A stretch of 64,000 nt of DNA, from contig NZ_CP143258.1 of the NCBI RefSeq assembly GCF_036320655.1, positions 2,766,001 to 2,830,000 on the forward strand, given 5' to 3'. The notes beneath the pieces are model-generated. The model had not been told where the DNA came from. It searched no databases and was given only the letters and a program-made list of their open reading frames with translations. Origin of the DNA: Porphyromonas pogonae (GTDB taxonomy: Bacteria > Bacteroidota > Bacteroidia > Bacteroidales > Porphyromonadaceae). Position 1 is the first letter of the stretch; each line of letters begins with the position of its first letter. The position numbers and the translations under genes are program-made. Positions 37,884 to 47,350 of the stretch are shown piece after piece.

Positions 37884-39101
37884 ATGAAAGAAAAAAGAAC
37901 CGGCAACAACGGCGGTAAACAATCCAAAAACGAACGCATCAAAACATTCCTTCGCGAGCATTACGATTTCCGTTTTAACACAGTAAAAAGCCGTACCGAA
38001 TTTCGTCCTTTGACAGCGGATGAACCGTTTTCGCCCCTCACGAAATTCGACATCAACTCAATGCGTCGTTTGCTGGATGCCTCAACGGGTATCAACACAT
38101 CGGGCGAAAACATCCGCGCCATTTTGGAAAGTGATTTTTGTCCGAAAGTCAATCCCGTGCAGGAATATTTTCGTTCGCTGACCGAATGGGACGAAAACCG
38201 ACCGTCCGAAATTGCACGGTTGGCACAATGCGTTACGATTGTCAATTCCGAAAAATGGCAAACCTATCTCTTAAAGTGGTTGGTGTCGGTAGTCGCAAAC
38301 GCGATGGACGACTTGCACTGTCGTAATCACACCTGTCTGGTATTGACAGGCGAACAAGGAAAGTTCAAAACCACGTTTCTGGATTTGCTGTGTCCCGAGA
38401 AGTTGAAAAGCTATCTCTTTACAGGTAAAATCGATCCGCAGAGTAAGGATACCCAAACGCTTATTGCCGAATACCTATTTATTAATATCGACGACCAACT
38501 GAAAGCTTTGAACAAACGGGACGAAAACGAACTGAAAAATCTTATCACTACGCCACGGGTGAAATACCGCCGTCCGTACGATGTGTATATCGAAGAATAC
38601 CCGCATTTGGCGAGTTTTATGGCATCGGTAAACGGCAACGATTTTCTGACCAACCCCACCGGAAGCCGTCGCTTTTTGCCTTTTGAAGTGGAACATATCG
38701 ACATCGAATCTGTCAAGCAGATAGCTATGGATAACGTGTATACCGAAGCTGTTTGGTTTTGGGAAAATGGGTTTCGGTACTGGTTCAATGACGATGAGAT
38801 TGTGAGGTTACACCGCGAAAGCGAAGCTTTTCACGTGCAGACGGTAGAGTACGAAATGCTACTGAAAGGATTTGAAAAGCCCGAAGAAACATCGGAAAGC
38901 TATATGACCACATCGGAAATCTTATCCTATTTGCGCGGATATACAACCATTAATCTGCAAGAAAAACGAATGGGCGAAGTGCTTAAAAAAGCGGGATTTG
39001 AGCGGAAATCAAAACGCATAAACGGTAATCCGCTGTATGTGTATCATATCCGCAAAATCTCGCCCAATCCTTTTATTCCTGCACTTTACAATGAAATGTA
39101 G
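37884..39101 (+). CDS. VapE/VirE-domain ATPase (replication-type)
   Basis: 405 residues. The Walker A motif GEQGKFKT is at about 156-163 and a Walker B-like segment LFINIDDQL follows at about 205. The domain is the VirE/VapE helicase-like family seen in Bacteroides mobilizable elements and phage satellites, usually next to a primase, as here. The C-terminal region (SYMTTSEILSYLRGYTTINLQ) is a winged-helix-like DUF3874-type tail. Likely helps replicate the excised element. Confidence 0.85.
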   Translation: MKEKRTGNNGGKQSKNERIKTFLREHYDFRFNTVKSRTEFRPLTADEPFSPLTKFDINSMRRLLDASTGINTSGENIRAILESDFCPKVNPVQEYFRSLTEWDENRPSEIARLAQCVTIVNSEKWQTYLLKWLVSVVANAMDDLHCRNHTCLVLTGEQGKFKTTFLDLLCPEKLKSYLFTGKIDPQSKDTQTLIAEYLFINIDDQLKALNKRDENELKNLITTPRVKYRRPYDVYIEEYPHLASFMASVNGNDFLTNPTGSRRFLPFEVEHIDIESVKQIAMDNVYTEAVWFWENGFRYWFNDDEIVRLHRESEAFHVQTVEYEMLLKGFEKPEETSESYMTTSEILSYLRGYTTINLQEKRMGEVLKKAGFERKSKRINGNPLYVYHIRKISPNPFIPALYNEM

Positions 39102-39109
39102 TTACTATC

Positions 39110-39297
39110 TTACTACAAATAAGGATAACTCAATGAAAGAAAAAGAATTACGTCGTAGTGAGATGCAAAAACTCATCTTACGACCAACTTACTACCTACT
39201 ACATTCCAAAACTAATGAGTAGTTACTACAAAAATCGTGTTTACTACATTTTTTTCTTTCATTGTCAATTGCTTATACAAAAATAGAAATGTAGTAA
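39110..39297. repeat. iteron-like TTACTAC repeats
   Basis: TTACTAC occurs at 39110, 39189, 39223 and 39241, with a partial copy at 39197 and an inverted GTAGTAA at 39291. They fill the gap between the VapE and primase genes, a plausible position for a replication origin. A 29-codon frame here (39134-39223) shows no recognisable content. Confidence 0.45.
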
Positions 39298-39991
39298 GAT
39301 AAACCCTGAAAACTTAGAAAACTTTTATAAAACAAAAATAATTATGACAAACGAAAATATAAAACGCATATCCATAAAGGATTACCTTGCCCATCAAGGT
39401 ATTTATCCCGCCAAAGAACGCAACGGTTACGGAATGTACAAAAGTCCATTTCGTGACGAAAAAACGGCAAGTTTCAAAGTCGATTACAAAACCAATCTTT
39501 GGTATGACTTCGGAAATGGCAAAGGCGGAAGTATCATCGACTTGGTGATGAAAATGAAGCAATGTTCATTTATTGTTGCAACACAAATTTTACAAAAAGA
39601 AAATCATTCATTTCCCTTTTTTCATGAAAATTCCATCAGAGAAAAAGCGACAACGGCATTGTCGATTTCAGAAATCAAACCGCTTGAAAATTCTCAGCTT
39701 TTACAATTCCTACAAAGTCGAAAAATCAATTTGAACATCGCCAAAGCCTATTGCAAAGAAATCCATTACCAAATTGGCAAACGAAACTATTTTGCCATCG
39801 ATTTTCCCAACGATGCGGGCGGTTACGAATTGCGAAACCCACAATTCAAAGGTTGCATTCCACCCAAAGAAATTACTACGTTCGATAAGAAAACGCCTGC
39901 GGTGCATCTTTTTGAAGGATTTACAGACTACCTCTCTTTGCTGACAATGCAAGCCAAACAAGCCGATGTTTCCGCCATTGTCTTAAACTCA

Positions 39992-41066
39992 CGTGAGTTC
40001 GATATAAGGGATAATAGGAATGATAGAGTTTACAAAGTGTTGTAAATCAGTGTAATTTCTTATGTATTTCATTGCAAAAGTGGTGAATTATCTGTGTCTT
40101 AGTAGTTGATAATCAATAAGATACAAACAAACAAAACACCACTTTATGAAAACAAATATAGTTGAAATTTTCTGTCTTACCGATGATTTTTCCAAACTTT
40201 TCGATACCTTGATTCAGCAAAGAACCCTTTGCGAAGGAAACAAAAAGCGAAGAAATCGCAAGTTTAGGATGTCCGATGCTGAAATCATGACTATTCTGAT
40301 TCTTTTCCATCATTCGAGGTATCGCGATTTTAAGTCCTTTTATCTTCAATATATTACGCAACAATGTCATTCGGATTTTCCTTCGTTGGTCTCTTACAAT
40401 CGTTTTGTGGAATTACAAAGCAAGGTGGCATTCAAACTAATTTCATTTCTCAATATGTGTTGTCTGGGCGAATGCACCGGTATCTCATTCATTGATTCCA
40501 CACCTTTACGCACCTGCCATATCAAGCGGGCACACGGGCATAAGACCATGAAAGGGTGGGCCCAAAAGGGCAAATGCAGTATGGGATGGTTCTATGGTTT
40601 CAAACTGCATATTGTGATTAACGACCGGGGTGAAATCATTCAATATCAAATCACACCGGGGAATACGGATGACCGTGCTCCACTTAAAGGCGGAACCTTC
40701 ACGAAGAAACTTTTCGGCAAACTTGTTGGCGACAGAGGATACATCTCACAAAGTCTTTTCGATAAGCTCTTCATTGACGACATACACATGATTACGAAGA
40801 TAAAGAAAAACATGAAAAACACTCTGATGAGCCTGTATAATAGGATATTACTTAGGAAAAGAGCCCTTGTGGAAACCGTTAATGACCTACTCAAAAACGT
40901 TTGTCAAATAGAGCATACACGACACAGAAGCGTCAATAATTTCGCCATTAATTTGATTGCCGGCATAATTGCCTACAATCTGCTACCCAAAAAGCCGGAA
41001 TTAAACCTAGAAATCATACACAATCCATCAACCCACTTAGTACACCACGCTTAGACCGAACTCACG
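39992..41066 (+). mobile_element. IS982-family insertion sequence, 1075 bp
   Basis: Terminal inverted repeats CGTGAGTTCGRTMTAAG. Flanked by a 9-bp direct repeat TTAAACTCA (39983-39991 and 41067-41075). Encodes one transposase. Inserted in the primase gene. Confidence 0.92.
40146..41054 (+). CDS. IS982-family transposase
   Basis: 302 residues, full length for IS982-family (IS1187-like) transposases. The DDE residues are seen in SFIDSTPLRTC, VGDRGYIS and ALVETVNDLLKN. The basic N-terminal HTH-like region and C-terminal NFAINLIAGIIAYNLLP are typical. The gene is intact, so this insertion may be recent and active. It is transcribed in the same direction as the primase. Confidence 0.93.
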   Translation: MKTNIVEIFCLTDDFSKLFDTLIQQRTLCEGNKKRRNRKFRMSDAEIMTILILFHHSRYRDFKSFYLQYITQQCHSDFPSLVSYNRFVELQSKVAFKLISFLNMCCLGECTGISFIDSTPLRTCHIKRAHGHKTMKGWAQKGKCSMGWFYGFKLHIVINDRGEIIQYQITPGNTDDRAPLKGGTFTKKLFGKLVGDRGYISQSLFDKLFIDDIHMITKIKKNMKNTLMSLYNRILLRKRALVETVNDLLKNVCQIEHTRHRSVNNFAINLIAGIIAYNLLPKKPELNLEIIHNPSTHLVHHA

Positions 41067-41439
41067 TTAAACTCAGTAACCAATCTTGAAAAAGCCATCC
41101 CGTTTCTCTCGAAACACGAAAAAAATCAACGCTTTTTTAGACAACGACGAAGCCGGGAAACATGCCTTGGAAAAACTACAAAAACTAAATTTGCCCATTG
41201 CGGATATTTCAAAAAAGTATGCGGATTTTAAAGATCTGAACACGTATTTATGCCGACAAAAACAAGCCGATAATTTATCCGTAAAACCGAAAAGAAAAGG
41301 ATTAAAGAGATAAGGTCAAACAATCAGAAACCTTCGGATTTTGTGGGGAGCAAGTTTGTGTTTTAGTCAGACCAAAACCTTGCTCTGCGAGGCTTACTAC
41401 ATCCCGCTGGTCTATTTTATCACATTACAAAATCAGCAT

Positions 41440-41802
41440 ATGAATACAATTAAAAACAGAAATACAAACGGCAGACCCGCTAAACAAGCTGCTGAAAAAA
41501 AGAAGTACAAGGTTACCCTGAAAATGGCTACCGAAGAATATTATTCGTTAAAAGCCAAAGCGCGTTCGGCAGGAATAACCCGCAGTGAATACATCCGTCG
41601 GTGTATTGCTTCAAGCATCGTTAAGCAACGGTTATCCCCAGAACTGATGAACCATATCCGTCAATTAACCGGTATTGCCAATAACGTCAATCAGATTGCC
41701 CACAAAGCCAATGCAGCCGGATATTTTCAGATTCACAAGGACAATCTTACCCTGAACGAGCGATTGGATAATCTGATAAAACGGATAGAAGATGATTGCT
41801 AA
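41440..41802 (+). CDS. mobilization protein, MobC-like
   Basis: 120 residues starting at ATG 41440; the frame runs back to 41341 but the upstream part is unlike the family. The basic N-terminus is followed by a ribbon-helix-helix-type segment (KVTLKMATEEYYSLKAKARSAGITRSEYIRRCI) and the MobC-type LTGIANNVNQIAHKANAAG. It should bind oriT and help the relaxase. It overlaps the relaxase start by 11 bp, implying coupled translation. Confidence 0.87.
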   Translation: MNTIKNRNTNGRPAKQAAEKKKYKVTLKMATEEYYSLKAKARSAGITRSEYIRRCIASSIVKQRLSPELMNHIRQLTGIANNVNQIAHKANAAGYFQIHKDNLTLNERLDNLIKRIEDDC

Positions 41803-42731
41803 AATTGTTCAGGGACGTGGATTCCGAGGCGTAGTCAACTACGTATTGGATAAAGACAAAGCGGAGCTATTGGACGGCGACGGCGTGCGATTGAAAGACA
41901 AAGAATCCGTTATCCGAAGCTTTATTAACCAAAGCAAACTAAACCCGAATATCTCAAAAACCCGTAGCGCATATATCCTTGGATTTTTCGGCGCAGGATA
42001 AGCAACGGCTTAACGATAAAATGATGGTGGGCATCGCCAAGGAATATATGCGGCAGATGGGCTACTGTAACACGCAATACATCATCGCCCGCCATCACGA
42101 TACCGACCATCCGCACATTCATTTAGTTATAAACCGAATTAATAATGACGGAAAACGAATTTCAGACCAAAACGAAAAGTTGCGAAGTACAAAATTCTGT
42201 TTGGAACTGACTAAAAAGTATGGGCTGTATATCGCCTCGGGCAAAGAAAACGTAAAGCGCGAACGGCTCAAAGGAAACGACAAAACCAAATACGAGATTT
42301 ACGACGCCCTTCGGAAATCTGTTCCCCGATGCCTGACATGGGAGCAATTACAACAAAGCTTGAAACAACAAGGTATAACGATGGATTTTAAGATGAACGG
42401 CAATACCGACAAGATACAGGGCATTATCTTCGAGAAGGATGGTAATCGTATTTCAGGTTCAAAAGTGGACAGAGCGTGTAGCTTTTCAAAGATTGATCGC
42501 CAAATCAAAGACAATGCCTATCACGCATTACAGGAAGCAGAAAGGCAAGAGGAAAAAATGTCGGAAGGAAACGGTATCATAAACACAATTGATTCGATTC
42601 TTGGTCAGCTAAAGATTTTTTCCTTATTGGACAGTCCGCATTACGACGCCACGCTTGCCGATTACATTCAGTCGTTGAAAGCCCGCAAACTGGCGACTAA
42701 AAACAGAATCAGAATACGCAGAAGATTATAA
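41792..42731 (+). pseudogene. relaxase (MobA-like), frameshifted
   Basis: Two frames, 41792-42001 and 41979-42731, join into one relaxase of about 312 residues. The N-terminus MIAKIVQGRGFRGVVNYVLDKDKA holds the nicking region with Tyr, and the second frame has the metal-binding HHDTDHPHIHLVINRI. The break is one extra base in the AAAAACCC run near 41955. Unless ribosomes slip there, nicking and mobilization are lost. Confidence 0.87.
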
Positions 42732-42752
42732 CAACAAAAAAACAGAAAGATT

Positions 42753-43472
42753 ATGAGTACAGATAAAATGAATGCTTCGGCAGTATATACGCTGTTTGAA
42801 GAATTGAAACAAGAAATAGAGACATTAAAAAGATTGCCGCAAAACATCCCCAATGAACCCACAATAGATTTGGGTAAGATAAACTTATTGTTCGACGAAC
42901 TGAAACGTGTATCTGAACAACGGCAGTTTACACCTGAACAAATAAAAGTGTTGAAAAACACCTTCGCTCAGATTGCAGGCTTTGCCATAAAGAAGACCTT
43001 TGAAAAGGTGGATGAAAAGCATTCCGAGTTGAACGAACGATTTAAAGCTGTGGAACAGAAAATATCTCTGCCCGAAAAAGATAGCCATTCCGTTGTCCGC
43101 AAAGAGCACATTTTCAGCATTGACTTCAAAAACAGTAAAGCAGCTCTCACGCTGATTGCATTGGGATTTCCCCTTTTACTTTCATTGGTAGGTAATATTT
43201 GGCAACTACACGGAAATGCCCAACTTTCGGACAATGATATAAAGTACCGTTATATCAAAATGTACGGCAAAATCAGTTCTGAAAATCTCTTAAAACTGGA
43301 AAGTGTTTTTACGTACAATCGGGATAAGAAGAAAATATCGGTTATCCGTAAACAAGTGGAAAAGTACGAACAGTTAGTAAAAGAGCAGGCGGAGAAGATG
43401 GAGCGGAAAAGGATGAATGATTTTGAGACAAATAGACTGAAAAAGGAAATGGAAAAGATGAAGAGGAAATAA
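42753..43472 (+). CDS. mobilization accessory protein with coiled coil and one TM helix
   Basis: 239 residues, 21 bp after the relaxase. The N-terminal half is coiled coil (AVYTLFEELKQEIETLKRL; FEKVDEKHSELNERFKAVEQ), then one TM helix (ALTLIALGFPLLLSLVGNIW, about 131-150) and a charged C-terminal helix (KKKISVIRKQVEKYEQLVKEQ). Proteins of this layout follow relaxase genes in Bacteroides mobilizable elements and may link the relaxosome to the membrane. Intact, in contrast to the relaxase. Confidence 0.7.
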   Translation: MSTDKMNASAVYTLFEELKQEIETLKRLPQNIPNEPTIDLGKINLLFDELKRVSEQRQFTPEQIKVLKNTFAQIAGFAIKKTFEKVDEKHSELNERFKAVEQKISLPEKDSHSVVRKEHIFSIDFKNSKAALTLIALGFPLLLSLVGNIWQLHGNAQLSDNDIKYRYIKMYGKISSENLLKLESVFTYNRDKKKISVIRKQVEKYEQLVKEQAEKMERKRMNDFETNRLKKEMEKMKRK

Positions 43473-43541
43473 AAATCATGATATTCTATTTATATGCTAT
43501 AATATTTTACATCTTTGTATTCTAACATAAAGCAATGGTCA

Positions 43542-43748
43542 ATGGGTAAACCGCTGAATAGAATAAAAGAAGTACTTGAAGAAAAAGGAATTAAACAAAC
43601 TTGGCTTGCTGAAAAGCTGGGCAAAAGTTTTGCTATGGTCAACGCATACGCTTGCAACAGGCGACAACCGAATTTGGAAGTGTTATTTGAGATTGCGGAG
43701 ATATTGAAGTTGGATGCGAGGGTATTAATTAATAAAGATTCTAATTAA
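43542..43748 (+). CDS. XRE-family HTH regulator
   Basis: 68 residues from ATG 43542. The single HTH_3 domain is LNRIKEVLEEKGIKQTWLAEKLGKSFAMVNAYACNRRQPNLEVLFEIAEIL. The frame can start at TTG 43515, but that overlaps an ATCTTTG promoter box at 43511-43517, so I prefer 43542. It precedes the AT-rich operon by 78 bp and is a likely regulator of it. Confidence 0.82.
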   Translation: MGKPLNRIKEVLEEKGIKQTWLAEKLGKSFAMVNAYACNRRQPNLEVLFEIAEILKLDARVLINKDSN

Positions 43749-43826
43749 TTTTACTGAAATATAAAAAGATACAAAAAAAGGATTGTAATCAACAATAAAG
43801 CACTATAATTATATAAATACAGTTTT

Positions 43827-44864
43827 ATGGCAAAAGAAAGTGTATTGTCTATGGCTGATAAGGAAGCCATAGTAATTGAAAAATTAATTTTTCATATTAT
43901 CATAACCGATGAAGTTATACCTACTTATCTAGATGAAATTGAAATAACAGAAGAGCAAAAGAAATTTTTCAAAGATAGGTTATCTGATGCTGCTCAAGGA
44001 CGACAATATATATTCACTCCTGATAATCCTCATATCAAAAGATTAGGACGGGAAATATTAAAAGCAGATAATGATAAATTTGTTGAATTATCAAAAGAAA
44101 TAACGGAAAGCTTTCATCAAGCTCATAGGGGCAATACAAATAATGGAGTATTTATTGTTTCTATTGCTTCTATAAGAAAAAGGCAACTATTATTTCTAAT
44201 CAAGTTAGACCATAAAAAAGTCTATGAATATAAATTAAAAGGAGCAAAGGCTCTTCTAGAAGAAGTAAAAAACACTTTCATTGAGGATAAGTCTGCCATA
44301 CAAAAAGTGGCTTTAATTGATATTAATTCAAATGTTGTATGGGATGTTTTAGTTTATGATAGAAGTAAATCTGGAGGGATTACAGATTTTTTTGCTAAAT
44401 TTTTATCTGTATTACCTCGTGAAACAGAATCTGATTTGACACGAAAGTTTCAAAATATGGCACGTGAATGGGCTTCTAATAATATTGATATTAGAGACAC
44501 TAAACAAGAACCATCAATGTATAAAAACAGAGCCCGCAATTATCTTGTAAATACAGATTTAGTAGATTCTGATAATTATATTAATGCCGTAATTATAGAT
44601 GATAATGATTCAAGGCGTAAAAAATCGAAAGAATCCTTTAAAAAATTTCTTGAAGAAAAAGGCATGTATGGGCAAGAGTTTACGCCTAAAAGAGAAGCTT
44701 TAACACCAAAAGAGCAAAAGAATATAAGACAAACAGCAGAAGGGGTTAAAATAGAATGGATGGGAGAAGCCAAAGATAATAATATAACAATAAGTCAAAC
44801 ACCAGACCAAAATGGAGAATATACTATTGTTGTAAAAACAAGTCAAATTAAAGATATTCAATAA
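43827..44864 (+). CDS. NA37/YejK-like nucleoid-associated protein (first gene of unknown operon)
   Basis: 345 residues, soluble, AT-rich gene. It resembles NA37 (YejK/NdpA) proteins in pattern: an opening IVIEKLIFHIII, a central NNGVFIVSIASIRKRQLLFLIKLDHKKVYEYK strand pair, and SGGITDFFAKFLSVLPRETESDLTRKF, parallel to the ADFFMDFLG region of YejK. The family binds DNA in the nucleoid. The assignment is by pattern and weak in the C-terminal third, which is Lys/Asn-rich. The next gene starts 2 bp after its stop, so the two are translated together. Confidence 0.6.
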   Translation: MAKESVLSMADKEAIVIEKLIFHIIITDEVIPTYLDEIEITEEQKKFFKDRLSDAAQGRQYIFTPDNPHIKRLGREILKADNDKFVELSKEITESFHQAHRGNTNNGVFIVSIASIRKRQLLFLIKLDHKKVYEYKLKGAKALLEEVKNTFIEDKSAIQKVALIDINSNVVWDVLVYDRSKSGGITDFFAKFLSVLPRETESDLTRKFQNMAREWASNNIDIRDTKQEPSMYKNRARNYLVNTDLVDSDNYINAVIIDDNDSRRKKSKESFKKFLEEKGMYGQEFTPKREALTPKEQKNIRQTAEGVKIEWMGEAKDNNITISQTPDQNGEYTIVVKTSQIKDIQ

Positions 44865-44866
44865 AC

Positions 44867-46288
44867 ATGTTTGCTCGTATATTTCGCGATTTATTAGAAT
44901 TGGAGCCTCTTTCAAATAGAATTAATTATTTAGAAAATTGGAGTAGTATTTCTATTGAAGGGACAGGAATTCTCTCTCCCTCTCTCTGTCAAAAATTAGC
45001 ACAAGATTTTGAAACTTTAAATATAAAAGGAGCATTATCTTTTTTTATTGGAGACACAAAATATTCAAACATTGATGAGTTCATTACTGATTTCAATGCA
45101 GCAGAAATTTGGAGGCTGAATATAAATAAAAATACTATATTATCAAGTAGTATCGAACCTGATAATAGAATAAACTTCTTTTACTCAAAAATACATTTTA
45201 TAGAATGGATAAAGCAAACAAATCCTTTTAATCCAGAATATTTTGCAAATAAAGAACAGTGTAAAATATTTGTGAATGGATTAAAAAAAAGTTTTGGTGG
45301 CGCTAAAATAATGGTTTGTGGAGAGAACTGCGATTTTCCAGTAGTTGATTGGGGAAAATATAATGAAGATATTATTAATCATAATATTCACATAATTGGT
45401 AATTCGGACATAGTGATAAAACCTCTTAATCATTATATAGCAATTGGAGAATTAAATGAAGAATCAAAATATTTTTTCAGGAATTCTATTTTAATATTAT
45501 TGGCATCACTTAGCAGTGATTTGTACGATACTGGTAGAGTAATCCTTAGAGGTTATCGCAGATTACTTATGCAATTAGGCAGGAATTATTTTGGAAAAGA
45601 AATAACAAAAGAATATCAAGAATATTTAGCTATAGCAGTAAAGTGGATCTATGAAGAAAATGAACGTTCTGATTTACGGCTTAAATTATTGTTAGAGAGA
45701 ATTAGTTTGGATATAGATATAACTTTGCCATATATTCAAGGCTTGTTTTCTATAATTCAAGACGCAACTATTCAAGCTAAAGAGAGGTATTCTTTTATAA
45801 CGTATGAAAGAAAAGACCAATATTTTAAAGAATTAAAAGAACTATTGAGAGATATAAGAACCCTTTCAGATCTTTTCTCAACCAAAATTCGTAACATTTT
45901 GGGTAATTTACTTAGAGATGTTTTAGCCGCCTTATTACTAATAGGAATAACACAAATATCAAAAATATCTGAAATAAAAAATCTTTATCAAAATAATTTT
46001 TTAGAATATGTATTTATAGCATTTGGAATATATTTCATAGTTTCAGCTATTTTGCAGTTTATTGTTGATTCGATTGATATTATTCGATCATATAACGAAT
46101 TAAGTTATTGGAAGGATATAACAAGAGAGTACATGTCTAAAAACGATTATAAAAAACATATCAAAGAAACCTTATTAAAGAGACTATGGTTAAGCCTCCC
46201 TATTTATATTATTATATTGCTATTATATATAATTATAGGGATATATTGTTTCAAAATTCCCTCTTATCTGATTTCATTTATCAATTAG
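44867..46288 (+). CDS. membrane-anchored protein of unknown function
   Basis: 473 residues. The first 340 residues are soluble with no recognised domain (notable ILILLASLSSDLYDTGRVILRGYRRLLMQLGRNYFGKEI). Three TM helices are near the C-terminus, about 344-362, 377-402 and 447-468. It could be a sensor or effector whose soluble part faces the cytoplasm. It sits between two NA37-like genes, 2 bp after the first and 20 bp before the second. Very AT-rich. I do not recognise a family. Confidence 0.6.
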   Translation: MFARIFRDLLELEPLSNRINYLENWSSISIEGTGILSPSLCQKLAQDFETLNIKGALSFFIGDTKYSNIDEFITDFNAAEIWRLNINKNTILSSSIEPDNRINFFYSKIHFIEWIKQTNPFNPEYFANKEQCKIFVNGLKKSFGGAKIMVCGENCDFPVVDWGKYNEDIINHNIHIIGNSDIVIKPLNHYIAIGELNEESKYFFRNSILILLASLSSDLYDTGRVILRGYRRLLMQLGRNYFGKEITKEYQEYLAIAVKWIYEENERSDLRLKLLLERISLDIDITLPYIQGLFSIIQDATIQAKERYSFITYERKDQYFKELKELLRDIRTLSDLFSTKIRNILGNLLRDVLAALLLIGITQISKISEIKNLYQNNFLEYVFIAFGIYFIVSAILQFIVDSIDIIRSYNELSYWKDITREYMSKNDYKKHIKETLLKRLWLSLPIYIIILLLYIIIGIYCFKIPSYLISFIN

Positions 46289-46308
46289 TACAAATAATAT
46301 AAAGCAAT

Positions 46309-47349
46309 ATGATACAACTATACAAATTACTATATCATTCTTCTTTTCTTCATTATGTTGGAAATAAAAATCTTGATGAAGGAACAGTAATCTCAAATAG
46401 CCCATTGAATGTTTCACGAGAAGCTAGCCCCGATTTATTGAATTATTTTTTAAAGCCTTTTACTGAGAATCAAGAGTACTATCAGCTTTTCCACGATAGC
46501 GAGCTAAACTTAAATGAAGTTTACACTTATGTTTCGAAAATATTTGATGATATAGATCAACTTCACGAGCAATCCATTAATTTAGCAAAGCATCTTTATA
46601 ACCAAAGTGTCCATCCTAAAATCAAAGGAGGGGAATTTTATACTGTATATTTTAAGGATTGTATTTTGGATGGGGATACAGTGGATGCAGTCGGCCTATT
46701 CAAATCAGAAAATAAGGATACATTCCTAAAAGTCCTTCAGCAAGATGGCAATTTTAATTTAGAGAGTGAGAAAGGAATTAATATAAAGAAATTAGATAAA
46801 GGATGTCTGATTTTCAATAAAGAAAAAGAGAATGGTTATGTTGTAGCAGTTGTGGATAATACGAATAAAGGAATTGAAGCCCAATATTGGATTGATGATT
46901 TTCTACACATTCGTTCAAGAAAAGACGAATATTCCAACACACAAAATTTTATGTCGTTAGCCAAAACTTTTGTAACAAAAGAATTACCTAAAGAATTCGA
47001 TGTGCCTAAAGCTGACCAGATTGATTTATTAAATAAATCCTTAAAATTTTTCAAAGAGAAAGAAAAGTTCGATATAGAAGATTTTGAGAATACTGTAATT
47101 GCTCAACCTGAGATAATTGAGAAGTTTCATCAATTCAAGAAAGAGTACGAGACTTCTAACGACATTGCCATTGACAATCAATTTTCCATTTCCGATACTG
47201 CACGAAAAAAACAGCAACGTTCCTACAAACGAGTTATCCGACTTGACCAACAAATTCAAATCATCATTGACGGTAATCGTGAAAATGTAGAACAGGGGCA
47301 AGACGAAAAGGGCAAGTATTATAAAGTATATTACAAGGAGGAGGATTAA
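46309..47349 (+). CDS. nucleoid-associated protein, NA37/NdpA family
   Basis: 346 residues and a clear match in pattern to the nucleoid-associated proteins of Bacteroidota: LHYVGNKNLDEGTVISNSPL at the start, LNLNEVYTYVSKIFDDIDQLHEQS, FYTVYFKDCILDGDTVDAVGLFKSENKDTFLKV, VAVVDNTNKGIEAQYWIDDFL and a closing KVIRLDQQIQIIIDGNRENVEQG. Expected to bind the nucleoid; no enzymatic motif is evident. Third gene of the operon, followed after 1 bp by a small gene. A second, more divergent relative is the first gene, which suggests paralogues with different partners. Confidence 0.8.
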   Translation: MIQLYKLLYHSSFLHYVGNKNLDEGTVISNSPLNVSREASPDLLNYFLKPFTENQEYYQLFHDSELNLNEVYTYVSKIFDDIDQLHEQSINLAKHLYNQSVHPKIKGGEFYTVYFKDCILDGDTVDAVGLFKSENKDTFLKVLQQDGNFNLESEKGINIKKLDKGCLIFNKEKENGYVVAVVDNTNKGIEAQYWIDDFLHIRSRKDEYSNTQNFMSLAKTFVTKELPKEFDVPKADQIDLLNKSLKFFKEKEKFDIEDFENTVIAQPEIIEKFHQFKKEYETSNDIAIDNQFSISDTARKKQQRSYKRVIRLDQQIQIIIDGNRENVEQGQDEKGKYYKVYYKEED

Positions 47350-47350
47350 T

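Larger units (their letters stand above)
39344..41313 (+). pseudogene. toprim-type DNA primase, disrupted by IS982-family insertion and a frameshift
   Basis: The 5' part (39344-39991) encodes the zinc-finger/primase region (IKDYLAHQGIYPAKERNGYGMYKSPFRDEKTASF) and the start of toprim (VHLFEGFTDYLSLL). The insertion follows the codons LNS. The 3' part resumes at 41076 (VTNLEKAIPFLSKHEK), then shifts frame in a run of seven A near 41120, continuing as INAFLDNDEAGKHALEKL to 41313. So there are two independent lesions. This is the primase of the element, as in NBU-type elements. Confidence 0.88.

Noticed and set aside
43827-46288. Kiwa-type defence pair (membrane protein plus DUF4868)
   Set aside because: Gene order, the size of the membrane protein and the NA37-like pattern of the first protein do not fit KwaA/KwaB as I know them; a profile search would be needed to reopen it.
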